Below the pieces are notes generated by a model. That model had not been told where the DNA came from. It worked only from the letters and a program-made list of their open reading frames with translations, and did no database searches. This document shows, piece after piece, positions 32,950 to 45,308 of a stretch of 64,000 nucleotides of DNA (positions are counted from its first letter, which is position 1; every line of letters begins with the position of its first letter). The translations under genes and the position numbers were made by a program. The stretch is from Excoecaria cochinchinensis (lineage: Eukaryota; Streptophyta; Magnoliopsida; Malpighiales; Euphorbiaceae), in contig CANTUQ010000004.1 in the NCBI GenBank assembly GCA_947683425.1, forward strand, positions 7,416,001 to 7,480,000, in the 5' to 3' direction.

Positions 32950-33830
32950 GTGAGATGTAGTGCTCTCTAACTACAACTTCTATTTGTGGCCTGTTCCACC
33001 ACGAGTGTTCCTCTAGCCTCGTCTCGGCCTGCACGGAGTTTATGAGATGCAGTGCTCTCTGACTGCAATCCTGGTTGTGAGATGTAGTACTTTCTGACTA
33101 CAATCGCGATTCATTGGAATTTCCTTGCTAACCCCCATCCGATCTGCAAGGTGCGTAGTACTCTCTGACTACGACTTGTGAGATGCAGTGCTCTCTGACT
33201 ACAATCTCAGTTCGTTGGAATTTCCTTGCTAACCCCCATCTGATCTGCAAGGTGCGTAGTACTCTCTGACTACGACTTGAATTGTGAGATGCAGTACTCT
33301 CTGACTACAATCTCGGTGAAGAGCAGTGTTCTCTAACTGCAACTCCGGTTGTAGAATGTGGTGCTCTCTAACCACAGTCTCAAGATGAAGAGCAGTGTTC
33401 TCTAACTGCAACTTCGGTTGGTGAGATGCGGTGTTCTCTAACCACAATCTCGGTGTGAAGATCAGTGTTCTCTAACTGTAACTTCGGTTGGTGAGATGCG
33501 GTGTTCTCTAACCACAATCTCGGTGTGAAGATCAGTGTTCTCTAACTGCAACTTCGGTTGGTGAGATGCGGTGTTCTCTAACCACAATCTCGGTGTGAAG
33601 AGCAGTGTTCTCTAACTGCAACTTCGGTTGGTGAGATACTGTGTTCTCTAACCACAATCCCAGTGTGAAGAGCAGTGTTCTCTAACTGCAACTTCAGTTG
33701 TGAGAAGCGGTGTTTTCTAACCACAGTCTCGAGGTGAAGAGCAGTGTTCTCTAACTGCAACTTCGGTTTACGAGATGCAGTGTTCTCTAACCACAATGTC
33801 GATTGCGATCTGCTCTATCGCTGATGTTTA
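32950..33830. repeat. Minisatellite arrays in internal region of element D
   Basis: Left part has a ~91-bp period with TTCCTTGCTAACCCCCATC and TAGTACTCTCTGACTAC. Right part has six to seven 70-bp units (ACTTCGGTTG at 33411, 33481, 33551, 33621, 33691), each a dimer of two ~35-bp halves sharing GTGTTCTCTAAC. The same family, in the same orientation relative to the element, is found in element C at 48260-48720. Confidence 0.92.
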
Positions 33831-33949
33831 TCTTGAACTTTCTTTTTTTTCTGCGAAAAAAGGAAACCGCAAATTTGTACGGTAAATCATAAAAGAGACA
33901 CGTACCTGTGGCAGCACCTGCCTATTAGGGTCGTTGTCAGTTGACGCTC

Positions 33950-34065
33950 ACTGGGAGACTTGGATGCTCACCGAGAGGCTTTGATGCTCAGTGAGAGGCT
34001 TTGATGCTCACTGGGAGGCTTTGATCGAGAGGCTTTGATGCTCATTGGGAGACTTTGATGCTCAC
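33950..34065. repeat. ~20-bp tandem repeat in element D
   Basis: About five to six copies of TTGATGCTCACTGGGAGGCT-like units. Confidence 0.85.
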
Positions 34066-34369
34066 TAATTGCCCCCCGACACAGCGTGGACAGGCTTGCT
34101 TTTTTGGGTAGTGTCTGACAACGTTGAGCTGAACCCATCATTTAGATCACCTTTAAGCATGGTTCTATTCGGACCTTTCCCCTGAGTCACGTACATGGCA
34201 ATATATACAAAATATTGTGTGTGTATGGGAGCATGTGTGCAAAATGTATATATACATTTGAATTCGAATTTTGTACACTTTGTGTGATGTGTGTGAGCGT
34301 ACATCTTATAATAGAAAAACTTACCTGCTTGCCCCCGGCATGGTATGCATGAATAGGCTTGTTTCCTGC

Positions 34370-34600
34370 TCAAAAGGCTTTCAAATTTTGCCTCTTCAGA
34401 GGACTTTGAGATCTTCGCTTCCTCAAAGGACTTAGAAATTTTGCCCACTCAGAGGATTTTGAGATTTTGCCTACTCAGAGGACTTGAGAATTGCCTCTTA
34501 AGAGGACTTGGAGAATTGCCTCTTCAGAGGACTTGGAGAATTGCCTCTTCAGAGGATTTAAAGATTTTGCCTCCTCAGAGAACTTAGAGAATTGTCAGCT
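34370..34600. repeat. 25-bp tandem repeat in element D
   Basis: Units TTGCCTCTTCAGAGGACTTG with starts near 34491, 34516 and 34541; earlier copies are more diverged. Each contains the small palindrome CCTCTTCAGAGG. Confidence 0.85.
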
Positions 34601-37600
34601 TATCTATGTGGGACTGATGTATACTATCTAGTGTACGTTGGACACCATGTATGCATGGAATGCATGTGAAAGGCCATGCATTTATGAAATGACATGCAAA
34701 GGACTATGATCCTGAAATGCTTATGCGTATGTCATATATGCCAATGGCTTATATCCATGTGAAAGATTATGGAACATGTGCTAAGAATTGTTATTCTAAC
34801 ATGTTTGCAAATGATCATGAATGAGAAAGACATGTAAAAGTTCATGTATGATAAATATATACAAGGGGATTATGTATGCAAACTATGTGCAAATGACCAT
34901 GCATGCAAATGATCATGCATGTGGTAAAGAGTCATTCATCGGCATAGATGTAAAAAATCATATGCAAAGACAGGTGGGATATGTCATATACATGAAAGCT
35001 ATGTAAGGGATTGGGTGTGTGCGATGTGTGCACATACAACTATGTGTATGAAACATATGTAGGAAAAATCATATATATGTGTATTGAATGCATGCGAAAA
35101 ATGTGAATGCAAGATGCTGGCAAAGGATATGCCCATAAAGAGCCACATGCGTCAAAAGCACTTATGAAATATATTCGCTAAAGCTCTTATGCTAAAAGAC
35201 ATGCACCAAGAATTGTATATATAAAACTATTTATTGAGAATATTTGCTACAATTATGTGTAAAAACACTTGCAAAAAGCATATGTACAAGGGATGTTGCT
35301 GAGAGTGTACGCGAAGTATCATTTTCATGGGTAGTGATAAGAAATACCCCAAGATTGTAAAATGAGTGCAACCTATTAGGTAACTCAAACTCGAGTTTCT
35401 ATCTGCCTTTGAGCATACTGAATGAACCACATTCTCAACTGATTCAATCTCAGCAAAAGAATTCGGGAGTTATTCCCAATGAAGGGCAAGAAGGTAAATG
35501 TGTAGACATCAAGGTTTACCAAACCAACATGTAAATACGAGACATACCACGCAATCTCTGTGTGTATGTGCAAAAGGCCAAAACAAGATTTTTCATTTTT
35601 CAAAAGCAAATTCTAGACGCAATGTCGAGAACAAGACTCAACTTGAATGCATAAATGCACTCATGGCTCCTCGCTTGAAGCTCAAGAAACACCATATGCC
35701 TCTTTTTACGTACCAAACCTTACCAAAAGGTCATCTCCGCTAGTTAGATAAGGCCGAACCAAGAATCAAGAGGTTTTACTTTGGTTGTAATGTTAGGCTT
35801 GGGTAATTGGCTATCAAAAGAGGATCAGGTCACTAGAGAAAAATGGCTGCAACGTTCATTCGACGGATGAAAGGACCATTCCCAAGCCCAATTGTATACT
35901 GTCTAGATATTCTTGAATTTGAATTTGGTAATACTTGATCTCATCAAGCTCAGCATAAAAATTAAGCTAAAAAGATAGCTATTGAAACTCATCAAGGGGT
36001 ATTACCATGAGGCTACGTTTGTTTTTTTGTTTTTCTTGTTTTTGTTTTTTTTTCTCTTTTGTTTTTTTTTTCGCTTTTTTTTTTCGCTTTTGTTTTTCTT
36101 TTCGCAAGCTCATGTCTCTAATTACACAAAAAGTTTATTATGATTCAAACCCCTTTCCAGAAGTGTAGCCCAAAAATTATCGATGATTGAAAATTTTTCT
36201 CAAGAGGTAAACCCATCCTTATCAGGGTGATTATTGATAGCTCAAAGAATTATCAAAAATTGAGGCTCTTTTCCCCAAAGTGTAAATCCATTTTTATCGG
36301 GGCAATTTTTGGTAATCCCAAAAAATTATCGATGATTGAAATTTTCTTCTCGAAGTGTAAACCCCCTTTTATCGGAGCAAGTTTTGATAGCTCAAACAAA
36401 TGTCATAATGTACATCCATCCTTACTAGAGCGGCCATTCTTCTAAGGAGAAGCCAAAATCATTTTAGGCGAAGGGTAACTTTAACATGTGTAACAATAAA
36501 ATCGGTACGCATTTAGCATACCAAAATAAAAGCTCAACGGGCTAGCAAGCGATTTTGAAATGAGCGTAGAAAATGGTCATTTAGAGAGCTATACAAAGAA
36601 ATGGTGCCTAAATCATTTTCTAGATTCAGCCTTTTCCAGGAGTCGCTTTGACGGGTAATCGGAAAGGTTCTAGTTCTCTTAGCGAGTTTTCATCCAATCC
36701 CCTAATTGCAACTAGTTTTTCAGTTTTGTTTTCAAAAACGGGCCAAAAGTGCTTGAAATTTAGAAATCACATGGTGTGGTCAAATATCTTCACGTGATCC
36801 AGCTCTTAAAGACCAAACATATATACCCCTTACTTAATTCAAAGTGGAATGAAACTCAGATTTCTAGAGTTAAGATCAAATCCATTCATAGTTGAGAACT
36901 AATTAGGCAGAGTAAAACCTTGAATTAAAGGTACCTCAATAAGGTGCAAACATGCCAGCGTTTTAGGGTATGGCTTAACACAAAAAATTTTGATTCTATC
37001 GAAATGTATATACACAAAAATCGTTTAAGCAAATAAAAATATTTTTTTTTGTCATTTTTTCTTTTTTTTTTTTGTAAAGAAAAAAATATGTGCAGACTAT
37101 GCGTTAGAAATCATGTATATGGAATGGCGTATGCAATAGTGTCATGTATGCGTGTAAGGAATTATATGTGCGAAACATGTGTAAAAACATTTTGTATAAA
37201 AATGCGTACATGAAATATGTGCAAAGATGTGTGAGTGTAAAATATTAACGAAAAATTATGAGTGTGAATGTGTGAACAATGCATGACAAATGACGTGCAT
37301 GCATAAATTTGCAATGTACATGTATACGATGAAAGCATGAGTACAACCTATGGCACAGTATGGGGATGAATGTTCATGATATATGGTACATGTGGACATG
37401 GCATGATTTAGACAAGATACGAATACATGATGTAAGGTGAAGACGACCAAGCATGGTAATGTGCACCAATGAGTCGCGAGAAATGGCAAAACTCACATAC
37501 ATAAAAGTGTAAAATATATACAAATAATGCACATGAGATGGGACACCATAAGAATTATTGTGTACAGTGAGAGGCACATATATGAGATACAAGGCATGCG

Positions 37601-38340
37601 ATGAAAGTGATTGCAAGAAACGAATGACATTTACGAGGCATGTATACTTGCATGGTATGCAAATGCCAGACATACATTGGTATATACAATGACTAACATA
37701 GACGATGCAGGATTCATATATACATGGCATGATTCATGCATGTTCATGATATGGCACACAATGTGAGAGATGCAAAGTGTCATGATGTGTATAATGTCTA
37801 GTCTAATGAAGTATGCTAATGTGGGCACACTATGACATGCAGCAGTATATGTATGTTCCACCGCACAATGTTTATGTACATGTGTAATGTGAGCATACGG
37901 ATATGTACATGCTATGACACATGGTGAATGCATTATTTTGATTTGATTTTTTTATTATTATTTTCATTTTTTCTTTCTTCCATTTTTTGTGTCACGGGGA
38001 CAGTATGTCTATGCTTGGTATAATGCATGTTAATATGTACATTCGATGATGTATGCTGTATATACAGATAATAGCACATAATGGATGTCATAAAGAATGT
38101 TAATATGTATGTATTGCGATAAGCATTATTATGTGCATGCATGACAAACGTGTTACATTTATATTCACAATTTATGATACAAGTAAACTTATATACAAAA
38201 TGCAAAGGTTCTATTATTATACACGAGACAAAATACATGTGTTTTATTTACATTTATTGTTCATAAAAAGAATGCACAATCGCAAATACCCATACAAGAA
38301 AAAAATTTCTCCCAACCGTATTTCTATTACACAGTAGGTC
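34600..38340. other. Non-coding AT-rich interior of element D
   Basis: No ORF with recognisable homology. Much is low-complexity, rich in ATGCAT, CATATG and GTATGTG words, with poly-T/CTTTT tracts near 36010-36110 and 37038-37072. I see no gene here. Confidence 0.75.
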
Positions 38341-38980
38341 GTGCTGTCTCTTTTCCTAGGTGGGCTTGGCCCATGGGTTAGCGGGGAACCCAATGGACAC
38401 GCATGGTGCACGGCAAAAAACCGGCAGCATGACACTCCTATGCTAATGTACAAGCGAATGGATAATGATCATCATGTATTTAGACGTCCCAAAAATTTTG
38501 ACATGGCCCTACCGGGGCATGAAAGCCTTTGGCTAGGTTACCAAGCGAGACATCTGGACTCACCCAATACATAAGGATCCATACAGCAAGCGTGGAATTG
38601 CGGTTCATATCACCTATGGGAAGCAGCTACGGCCATTACATGAGCTTTTAGACAAGTGAGATGTTACTTTAGGGCTACCCAAGCGTGATCCCTGCTAACA
38701 GGTTTAGCTCATCATGAGCATAACGACCGATCGGGTCATCATTTGATATACCATTAGGTACGAAGCTTGAGCTGGTGATTATCCTTAACACTTCCCTAAA
38801 TTGAGTGAAAATAGGGTAGTGCTTCAGGAACGCACCGAGGCTAATAGAGGGACTGAGCTAGCATAGATCTAAGGCTCTAATGCGATGCAATGCAAATTTT
38901 GAAAGATGGTGAAATTTTTAAACTAAAATCTAATTGTAAATTTTAATAAAGGTACTTTCGAATCGAAGTCTCAACTATTG
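38341..38980 (-). other. Conserved 5' leader of element D
   Basis: Homologous to leaders of B and C (CCTAGGTGGGCTTGG, AACCCAATGGACACGC, GATCGGGTCATCATTT). Homology stops near 38335, before the acceptor-like site and gag start of the autonomous relatives. Confidence 0.8.
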
Positions 38981-38998
38981 TCCCCAGTGGAGTGGCCA
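38981..38998 (-). promoter_or_regulatory. Primer-binding site of element D (one mismatch)
   Basis: Minus strand TGGCCACTCCACTGGGGA; relative to element B there is a single G to C difference at position 5 (TGGCG to TGGCC). The U5 copies at 30064 and 39132 keep TGGCGACTCC. Confidence 0.85.
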
Positions 38999-38999
38999 C

Positions 39000-40067
39000 T
39001 GTGATCCGCGTCGGACCACGCGGCCGCCCTTCTGACCGCCCGCTTGAGGGCGATCGGGCAATTGAGGATCCGTTGGCAACTTGTAGAGATATTTACAAGT
39101 GCGTCTATTTTGGGCAACTAGGAGGTTTCATGGAGTCGCCACCCAATAGAACATTGGGAAAGTTTCTCTCACCTCGGAGAGCCTAAGACTGCGCTTGGTA
39201 TCCATTTTGGGCCAACCAAAGGGATCTTGGAGGGTAAACCTCTCGCCCTAAGGAGCCTAGGATTCATTGATTAAGTCTTTTGATGGGACACAAGAGGTCT
39301 CTTGGAGATCCCATCGAAATGGGTCTCTCGCCTCGTTGAGCCCAAAGACCAGAGATAGGTTCGGGACTTCTCATTTATTCGTACTTTGATTAGTTTTACA
39401 ATTAAGTTTTGAATTTATTATTTCGCCATCTTTCCATATGATGCAATCAATTAAAAGCGCAATCATTCATTTAAAAGCGAGAAATAAAAGCGAAATTAAA
39501 ATAAAGCATTCAAAAGTAAATTACAATAAAATTAGGGGTGGAATACAACCCCCATTGTAAATAAAATACAAATCATGCATAAATAGGGATATTCATTAAT
39601 GATGAGGACATTGGTCCTCGCACACATACTTATTATGAAATAATTTTAATGTGATGATTTTGGATGGAGAAAATTGAGACATTGGTCCCATTTTTATTAG
39701 GAAATTTTGTTTTGATAGAAAACATTTGTGTGGTGGTTCTTTTAAGTGCGGTCGAAAATCTTTTATTATTACAGACCACAAACGAATAAAAAGAATAAAA
39801 TAATAATAATAAATTCCAAATAATAATAATAAATTCATCCTAATTTACCTGTTCCGACCATACTTTTTAGAAAAACCACATGCCTCTCGCATTGCAGTCA
39901 AAATAGAAAAATGATATTGGTTAATCGTGAATAAATAAACAATTGAATAAATAAATAAACAAATGAATGATTGAATAAAGTAAATTGGAAAAAATGAATG
40001 ATTGAATAAAGTAAATTGAGAATTAATGAATATAAAAGCACAAATGACAATTAAAATGATTAATGCC

Positions 40068-40118
<51 letters not shown>

Positions 40119-41816
40119 CATAAAATAATGATAGTAATTATGAATGGATAAAATAATATTTCAATGTAATGATAGTAACATAAACAAAATGATGATAATG
40201 ATAATAATATACTAACAACAATAATAGCTATAAATTGTATTAGACATAAAATTAATATTAGTAAAATAATAATATAAAAACAGAAAGCTAAATAAGAATA
40301 AATAAATATAATAATTATAATATTAATAATAATAATAGTAGTAATATAATATAACAACAATAGTCACAACAATAATCATAATAATAATATTAGCAATAAT
40401 AATATAGTAATAATAATAAATAAACATAAAATAAATAATATTAATAACAACAATATTAATATAACTCAATAATACTAATAATAAATAAATAAAAAAGATA
40501 ATAATAATATATTATTAATAAACAGAAAATAAATAAATACATAATAATAATAATAATAATATTTAATAATAACAACAATAATCATAAATAAATATATAAT
40601 AATAATAAAAATATTAATGATAAAAACAAAATAATACTAATAATAAATAAATAAAATAAATAATAATAATTAACATAATCACAAAAACAGAATAATAAAT
40701 ATTAAATAAAATAATAAAAATAATAAAAACAGAATTATAAATAAATATTAATAATAATAATAATAAATAAATAATAATAAATAAAGGAAAATGGCTTACC
40801 GTTCGTCGGAGCTTTGCCGGAGGGGAGGTGGTCGACACAACCAACGCCGGAGGATAGATCAGAATGTCAGCAACCATCCGCCAGCGGTCACGCGCCGGGA
40901 AGAGTCACCAGTTGGCCGGAAATCGCGGTGAAGCGTTTCGGGGGTCCCTCTCCGATCTCACGGCTGCCGACGAGTGGCGATCCCTGGTGGCCACCGGCCG
41001 GTGCGTCCAGGTCCGGCGGTTCTTCTGGCAGCGCGCATGTGGCTGGCCGGTACTGCGGCTGGTCGGCGGAGGCTCCGCCTCCTCTTCTTCTTTTTCTCCT
41101 TCCTTTTTCTGGTGCCTGGCTTCGGTTCCCGTGATTTGCTGCCTCTGTTCCCTTATTTTCTTGCTTTTCTTGCTTTGTTTTGATTTTACTTTGCCCTTCT
41201 TGCTTTATTTGCTTGATTTTATTTTTCTTCTTGGTCTTTACTCAGCCGACTTGCTCTTGCTCTCTCTTCTTACTCTCTTTTTCTTGGTCTTTTTCCCTTG
41301 ATCTGCCGAGAGAGCCCTCTCCTTCTCCTCTCAGATTTCTTTTTTTTTTTCTTTTAATTTCCCTAGTTGCCGAAAGAGAGAGCCCCCTTAATTGCTCTTC
41401 ATTCTTTTCTTTTTATACCCTAAAATTAGGGTTGGTTTTTGGGTCATAATGGTAATTTCCTCCATTTTAATTTTTAATTAATTTAACTTAATTCAAATAA
41501 CACACATTAATTAATTTAAACATTACATATTAATTACATTATATATTTTAAATCTTAATATAATTAATCTATTTAATACATCATATAATTTATCTAATTA
41601 ATTAAACACTTTACATATTAACTAATTAATCTTTAATCTTTCATGCATTTTAATTATCTAATTAAACTTACAATATTAATAAATTAAATTAACTCAACAT
41701 TAATAATTAATTTCTAATATTACCTACCTAATCTATATTATATATATTTTTTTTCGGAGGGAATTACTAAGGACCCAAAATCACTTTTTGACATTAAACC
41801 CGACTCGGGACCTACA
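39000..41816 (-). repeat. 5' LTR of element D
   Basis: 2,817 bp, matching 29932-32765 with a few percent divergence and different TAA-run lengths (40068-40790). Ends CCTACA after loss of part of the terminal sequence. Confidence 0.93.
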
Positions 41817-43142
41817 CCTGTCCTGATTTCGAGTTCTGAGAGGCCCAGCTTCGAGATCAAACCAATAATGGAAGTGGAAGTAGCAGATGGAAAGCCATGG
41901 TACTTTGACATCATGAATTATTTGGAAAATGCAAGATTTCCAGAGGAAGCTACCGAGAAAGATCAGAGGATGATCCGAAGGCTGTCCACTCAGTTCATAT
42001 CCTTAGACGGGGTGTTGTACAAAAGGCAGGCAGATGGTATCCAGCTCAGGTGCTTAGACGAAAGGGAAGCCCGGAGGGTGATGGACGAAACCCATGCAGG
42101 CGTCTGTGGGGCTCATATGAATGGGTTAACCCTGGCGAAGAAGATCATAAGGCAAGGCTTCTATTGGCTTACGATGGACAACGATTGCTCAAAATATGTC
42201 AAGCAGTGCCAGCTATGCCAACAGTACGCAGATTTAAGGCACTTGCCAGTGTCAGAGCTACACAGCCTAACATCACCTTGGCCATTCGCTGCTTGGGGAA
42301 TAGACATTATTGGAGAGATCCGCCCTACGGCATCCAATGGGCACAGATACATAATAGTCGCAATCGACTATTTTACAAAATGGGTAGAGGCGGAATCCTT
42401 CAAGAAGATCGACGCAAGAGACATGGCCAAGTTCATTGAAAGAAATCTGATCTGCAGATACGGCCTCCCACATAACATAGTGTCTGATAACGGGGTACAG
42501 TTCATGGTGGAAACAAGGAAGCTTCTTGAGAAGTACGGAATCGAGCACCATAAATCCTCTCCTTATCGACCACAAGCTAACGGGGCAGTAGAGGCTGCCA
42601 ATAAGAATGTGAAGAAGATCCTAGCCAAGATGGTCCAAAACTACAAAGACTGGGCAGAGAAGCTACCCTTTGCACTATGGGGTTACAGAACGACGGTGAG
42701 GACATCTACGAGCGCTACGCCGTGTTCTCTGGTTTATGGGACAGAGGCAGTGCTGCCAGTCGAGGTAGAGCTCAAATCGCTGAGAGTATTCATGGAAGCT
42801 CAGATTTCGGAGGCCGAGTGGGCACAACAGAGGTTACAGCATTTGAACTTATTGGATGAGAGTAGGCTGAAAGCTTACTATCATAATCAGATCTATCAGA
42901 AGAGGCTAGCCAGATCATTTGGGAAGAAGGTGAAAAGGCATCCGCTGAAGGAGGGGGACTTGGTGTTCAAACAGATGAGGATAGGTGTACCAGATATCAG
43001 AGGAAAATTTAGACCAACCTGGGAAGGGCCGTTTATCCTCAAGAGGCTATTGTCCGAAGGAGCTGCAATCTTATCGGATAGCGATGGTAATGAGTTCAAG
43101 GAACCGATCAATGTTGACACACTCAAAAGGTTCCATGGCTAA
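41817..43142 (+). pseudogene. Pol C-terminus of element C: integrase
   Basis: Continues the frame broken at 29931. HHCC finger region (HAGVCGAHMNG, QCQLCQQYA), WGIDIIGEIRP, VSDNGVQFM and GAVEAANKNVK give the D,D,E core; IRGKFRPTWEGPFILKRL is the GPF module; ends ...LKRFHG with TAA. This 424-codon stretch is itself uninterrupted, but it is downstream of the disrupted RT and of element D. Confidence 0.93.
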
Positions 43143-43531
43143 AGACCAACAATAAAAAGAAGAGAATAAAAGCCCCGTGGGTCAAAAACCAAAAAAAGGC
43201 GGCCTTGCTAAAATTGGAAGCCTCGACAGGGTGAAAACCGAAAAAAGGCATCCTGTGCAAAAATAAGAGGCATGAGAGAAAATGTCCAATCGTGAAAACC
43301 CGAGAGGGCCTGTTGGTAATAGGAGTCGATGCTATTAAAATTTGGTTTCATGTATTAATAGGGCATGCACAGTCGAGTTAATGTCAAAACTGATCATGTA
43401 TGCTGAAATTCTATGGAAATGTACATAATTTCATGAAATAAAATAAGAATTATTCTTCTCATTTTCGTCATTTTCTAGTTCTGCATTAAAAAGAGATGTA
43501 ATACTCAAAAAATGTACATATGTAAACTAAG
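43143..43531 (+). other. Spacer between pol and antisense gene (element C)
   Basis: No ORF. The first 200 bp are homologous to the region after pol in element B (about 10560-10701), with GGCGGCCTTGCTAAAATTGG and CGAAAAAAGGCATCCTG. Confidence 0.7.
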
Positions 43532-44857
43532 CTAGATCCTTCTGCTGCTCTCGCCAGTCTGATGCTTGAGCCCTCGCGTCCTATTGTCAGATGCCGGGCT
43601 AAGGACCCATCTCTTGTACTCGCTAGTGGAAGCCACAGAATGAGCTCCGAACCGAGGAATGACAGTCTTCACCGGTAGTCGGCTCCACAGTTCATGATAC
43701 CGAGAAGCAAAGGCATTAGAAAGAGCTCCTCCCCAAAAAGATAGTGGGACCCTCACCACATCCTGGATCATCCCAAGCTGGCGAACACACCGAGCTATAA
43801 TATAGAAAGTAGCCTGACGGAGCCCACAGAGGGGAACACACCCCGATGGTCCATCAATGATCGCATGGGACAGAGGGAGCCAGGCAAACATGAAACCAGT
43901 ATTGTCATCTGACAGCTCGCTAAATCTGGCAATGCCTTCATCAGCAGTGGCGCATGTATACAGTCGTCGACGCGGGAGGAATTGTCTCGAGGAGTACTGC
44001 GTAATGATTCGGGGAGGTGGCTCTGACAACATTCTCAGCTTCTCTTGCAGCCAAACCTGATAAAAAAAAACCGCTGGAGTAAGTAGGGTTTACTTCAAGC
44101 AAAAATAAGGCATAGGGTTGTGTGAAAATCCGAAAGGACGCGCTTCCTACCAAGAAAAGCTAGTGCGAAAATCCATAAGGGACGCACTACCTTTAAAATA
44201 ATGACGTACCTGGAGCAATAAGGGGCTTCCCGTGAATGTGGGGGTGGATCCAGAGCATACAGCATCTAAGCCCAGAATGGTCTCTGCCAGAATAAGTGGA
44301 AAGGGAGATAGCCCGCAGTGGAAGTCGTCCAAAGCCCCAAACAAGCGAAGATCGCTGATTAAACCCCCTGGAGCCACAGTCAAGAAGCTCATCATGCAAA
44401 ATAAGAATACGATGCTTACCCGGTAGGTGGGGACGTCAGAGAATCTGTCTAGAGCCTCGACCAGTAGCTCCAAAGAGAAGGTAGAACCCGAGGGAACCAA
44501 CCGCGCAGCCTCAGAAGGGGCTATACCTAAAGACAGAGCAATATCTCGAGTCTGGAGTAAACCGCAACGTGGGATACAAGGCAGAGCGTTTGGGGGATAC
44601 CAGGCACCGATAATGGCAGCTAACTCCTCAGGTAGGGGGCATAACTCCTGGTACGTGAACTTGAAGACGTGAAACCGGGGATTCCAGAAATGGGTTGCCG
44701 CCAGAAGAAGGTTGTGGTCTACCTTAGCCCTGCGCAGGTGTTTCAGGCCGGAAAGAGGAGGAAGAGTGTCGTTTTCCCAAGTGCTGTTGTCGTTTAAGAT
44801 GCGGTATATCTTCTGGAGGAGAGGAGATGAAATCTTGTGAAAATCAGAGGATGAAAG
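43532..44857 (-). pseudogene. Antisense extra gene of element C, DUF7745-like, spliced
   Basis: Two exons on the minus strand, antisense to the element: about 44857-44210 and 44056-43532. The intron 44209-44057 (153 bp) has CCAG|GTACGT and TTTATCAG|GTTTGG, and the frame stays open across it. Exon 1 encodes HFWNPRFHVFKFTYQELCP, PEELAAIIGAWY and PLILAETILGLDAV; exon 2 encodes ITQYSSRQFLPRR near its start. This layout (an FWNP/F-F-ELCPxxEE start, LAET, then QYxSRQF) resembles the plant DUF7745 family by recollection. No ATG is visible after the in-frame TAG at 44858-44860, so the start may have been lost. Antisense extra genes are known in Tat elements such as Grande. Function unknown. Confidence 0.72.
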
Positions 44858-44904
44858 CTAGAGAAATGTTGAAAAAATGAGAAGACACAAGAACTCAGAA
44901 AAAT

Positions 44905-45125
44905 TGACGAAATATATAGGGAAGCGCCACAGACGGCCTACCCGTGCCCCAAGAGAGACGGCCTGCCCGTCGGTAATCGTCCACCTGGCAGTTTGCATAC
45001 GTCAGCATTGCATCACATGCATTAATTTCGCATTTAATGGGGAATAGTGAGCGACAGACGCCCAGCCCGTCGGACGCCTTTAGCGGCACCCAGCCCGTCG
45101 GTCATGAAATTTATATAATGGCCTT
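44905..45125. promoter_or_regulatory. Putative divergent promoter between the two extra genes (element C)
   Basis: TATA-like CTATATATTT on the minus strand (44908-44920) faces the antisense gene, and TTTATATAATGG on the plus strand (45110-45120) faces the sense gene. Between them are GACGGCCTGCCCGTCGG (44957-44973), GACGCCCAGCCCGTCGG (45057-45073) and CAGCCCGTCGGTCA, related to the palindromes of the element's own LTR promoter. Confidence 0.6.
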
Positions 45126-45308
45126 GTGACCGACGGACAAACAGTTTTGCCATTTTCTCATTTCCTCTCCCTCTCGGTTTTTTGTCTTTTTTTGCACTCT
45201 TTTTCTTCCTTTTTTCCATTTTTCTTGCGTTTGTTTGGCTCTTTTCGCTCGACCGGTCATCCAAGGAAGTACTTTTCTTCATTTCCTACAATTTTATGCA
45301 AATTACAG

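Larger units (their letters stand above)
29932..41816 (-). mobile_element. Element D: non-autonomous Tat/Ogre-like retrotransposon nested in pol of element C
   Basis: 11.9 kb, inserted antisense to its host element. LTRs 29932-32765 and 39000-41816, a primer site and polypurine tract of the Tat/Ogre type, and a 6.2 kb internal region without gag, protease, RT or integrase homology. The leader next to the primer site is homologous to elements B and C, so it most likely used proteins from a related autonomous element. The second LTR has lost a few bases of its terminal CCCGGTGTCTACA (reads CCTACA). Confidence 0.93.
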
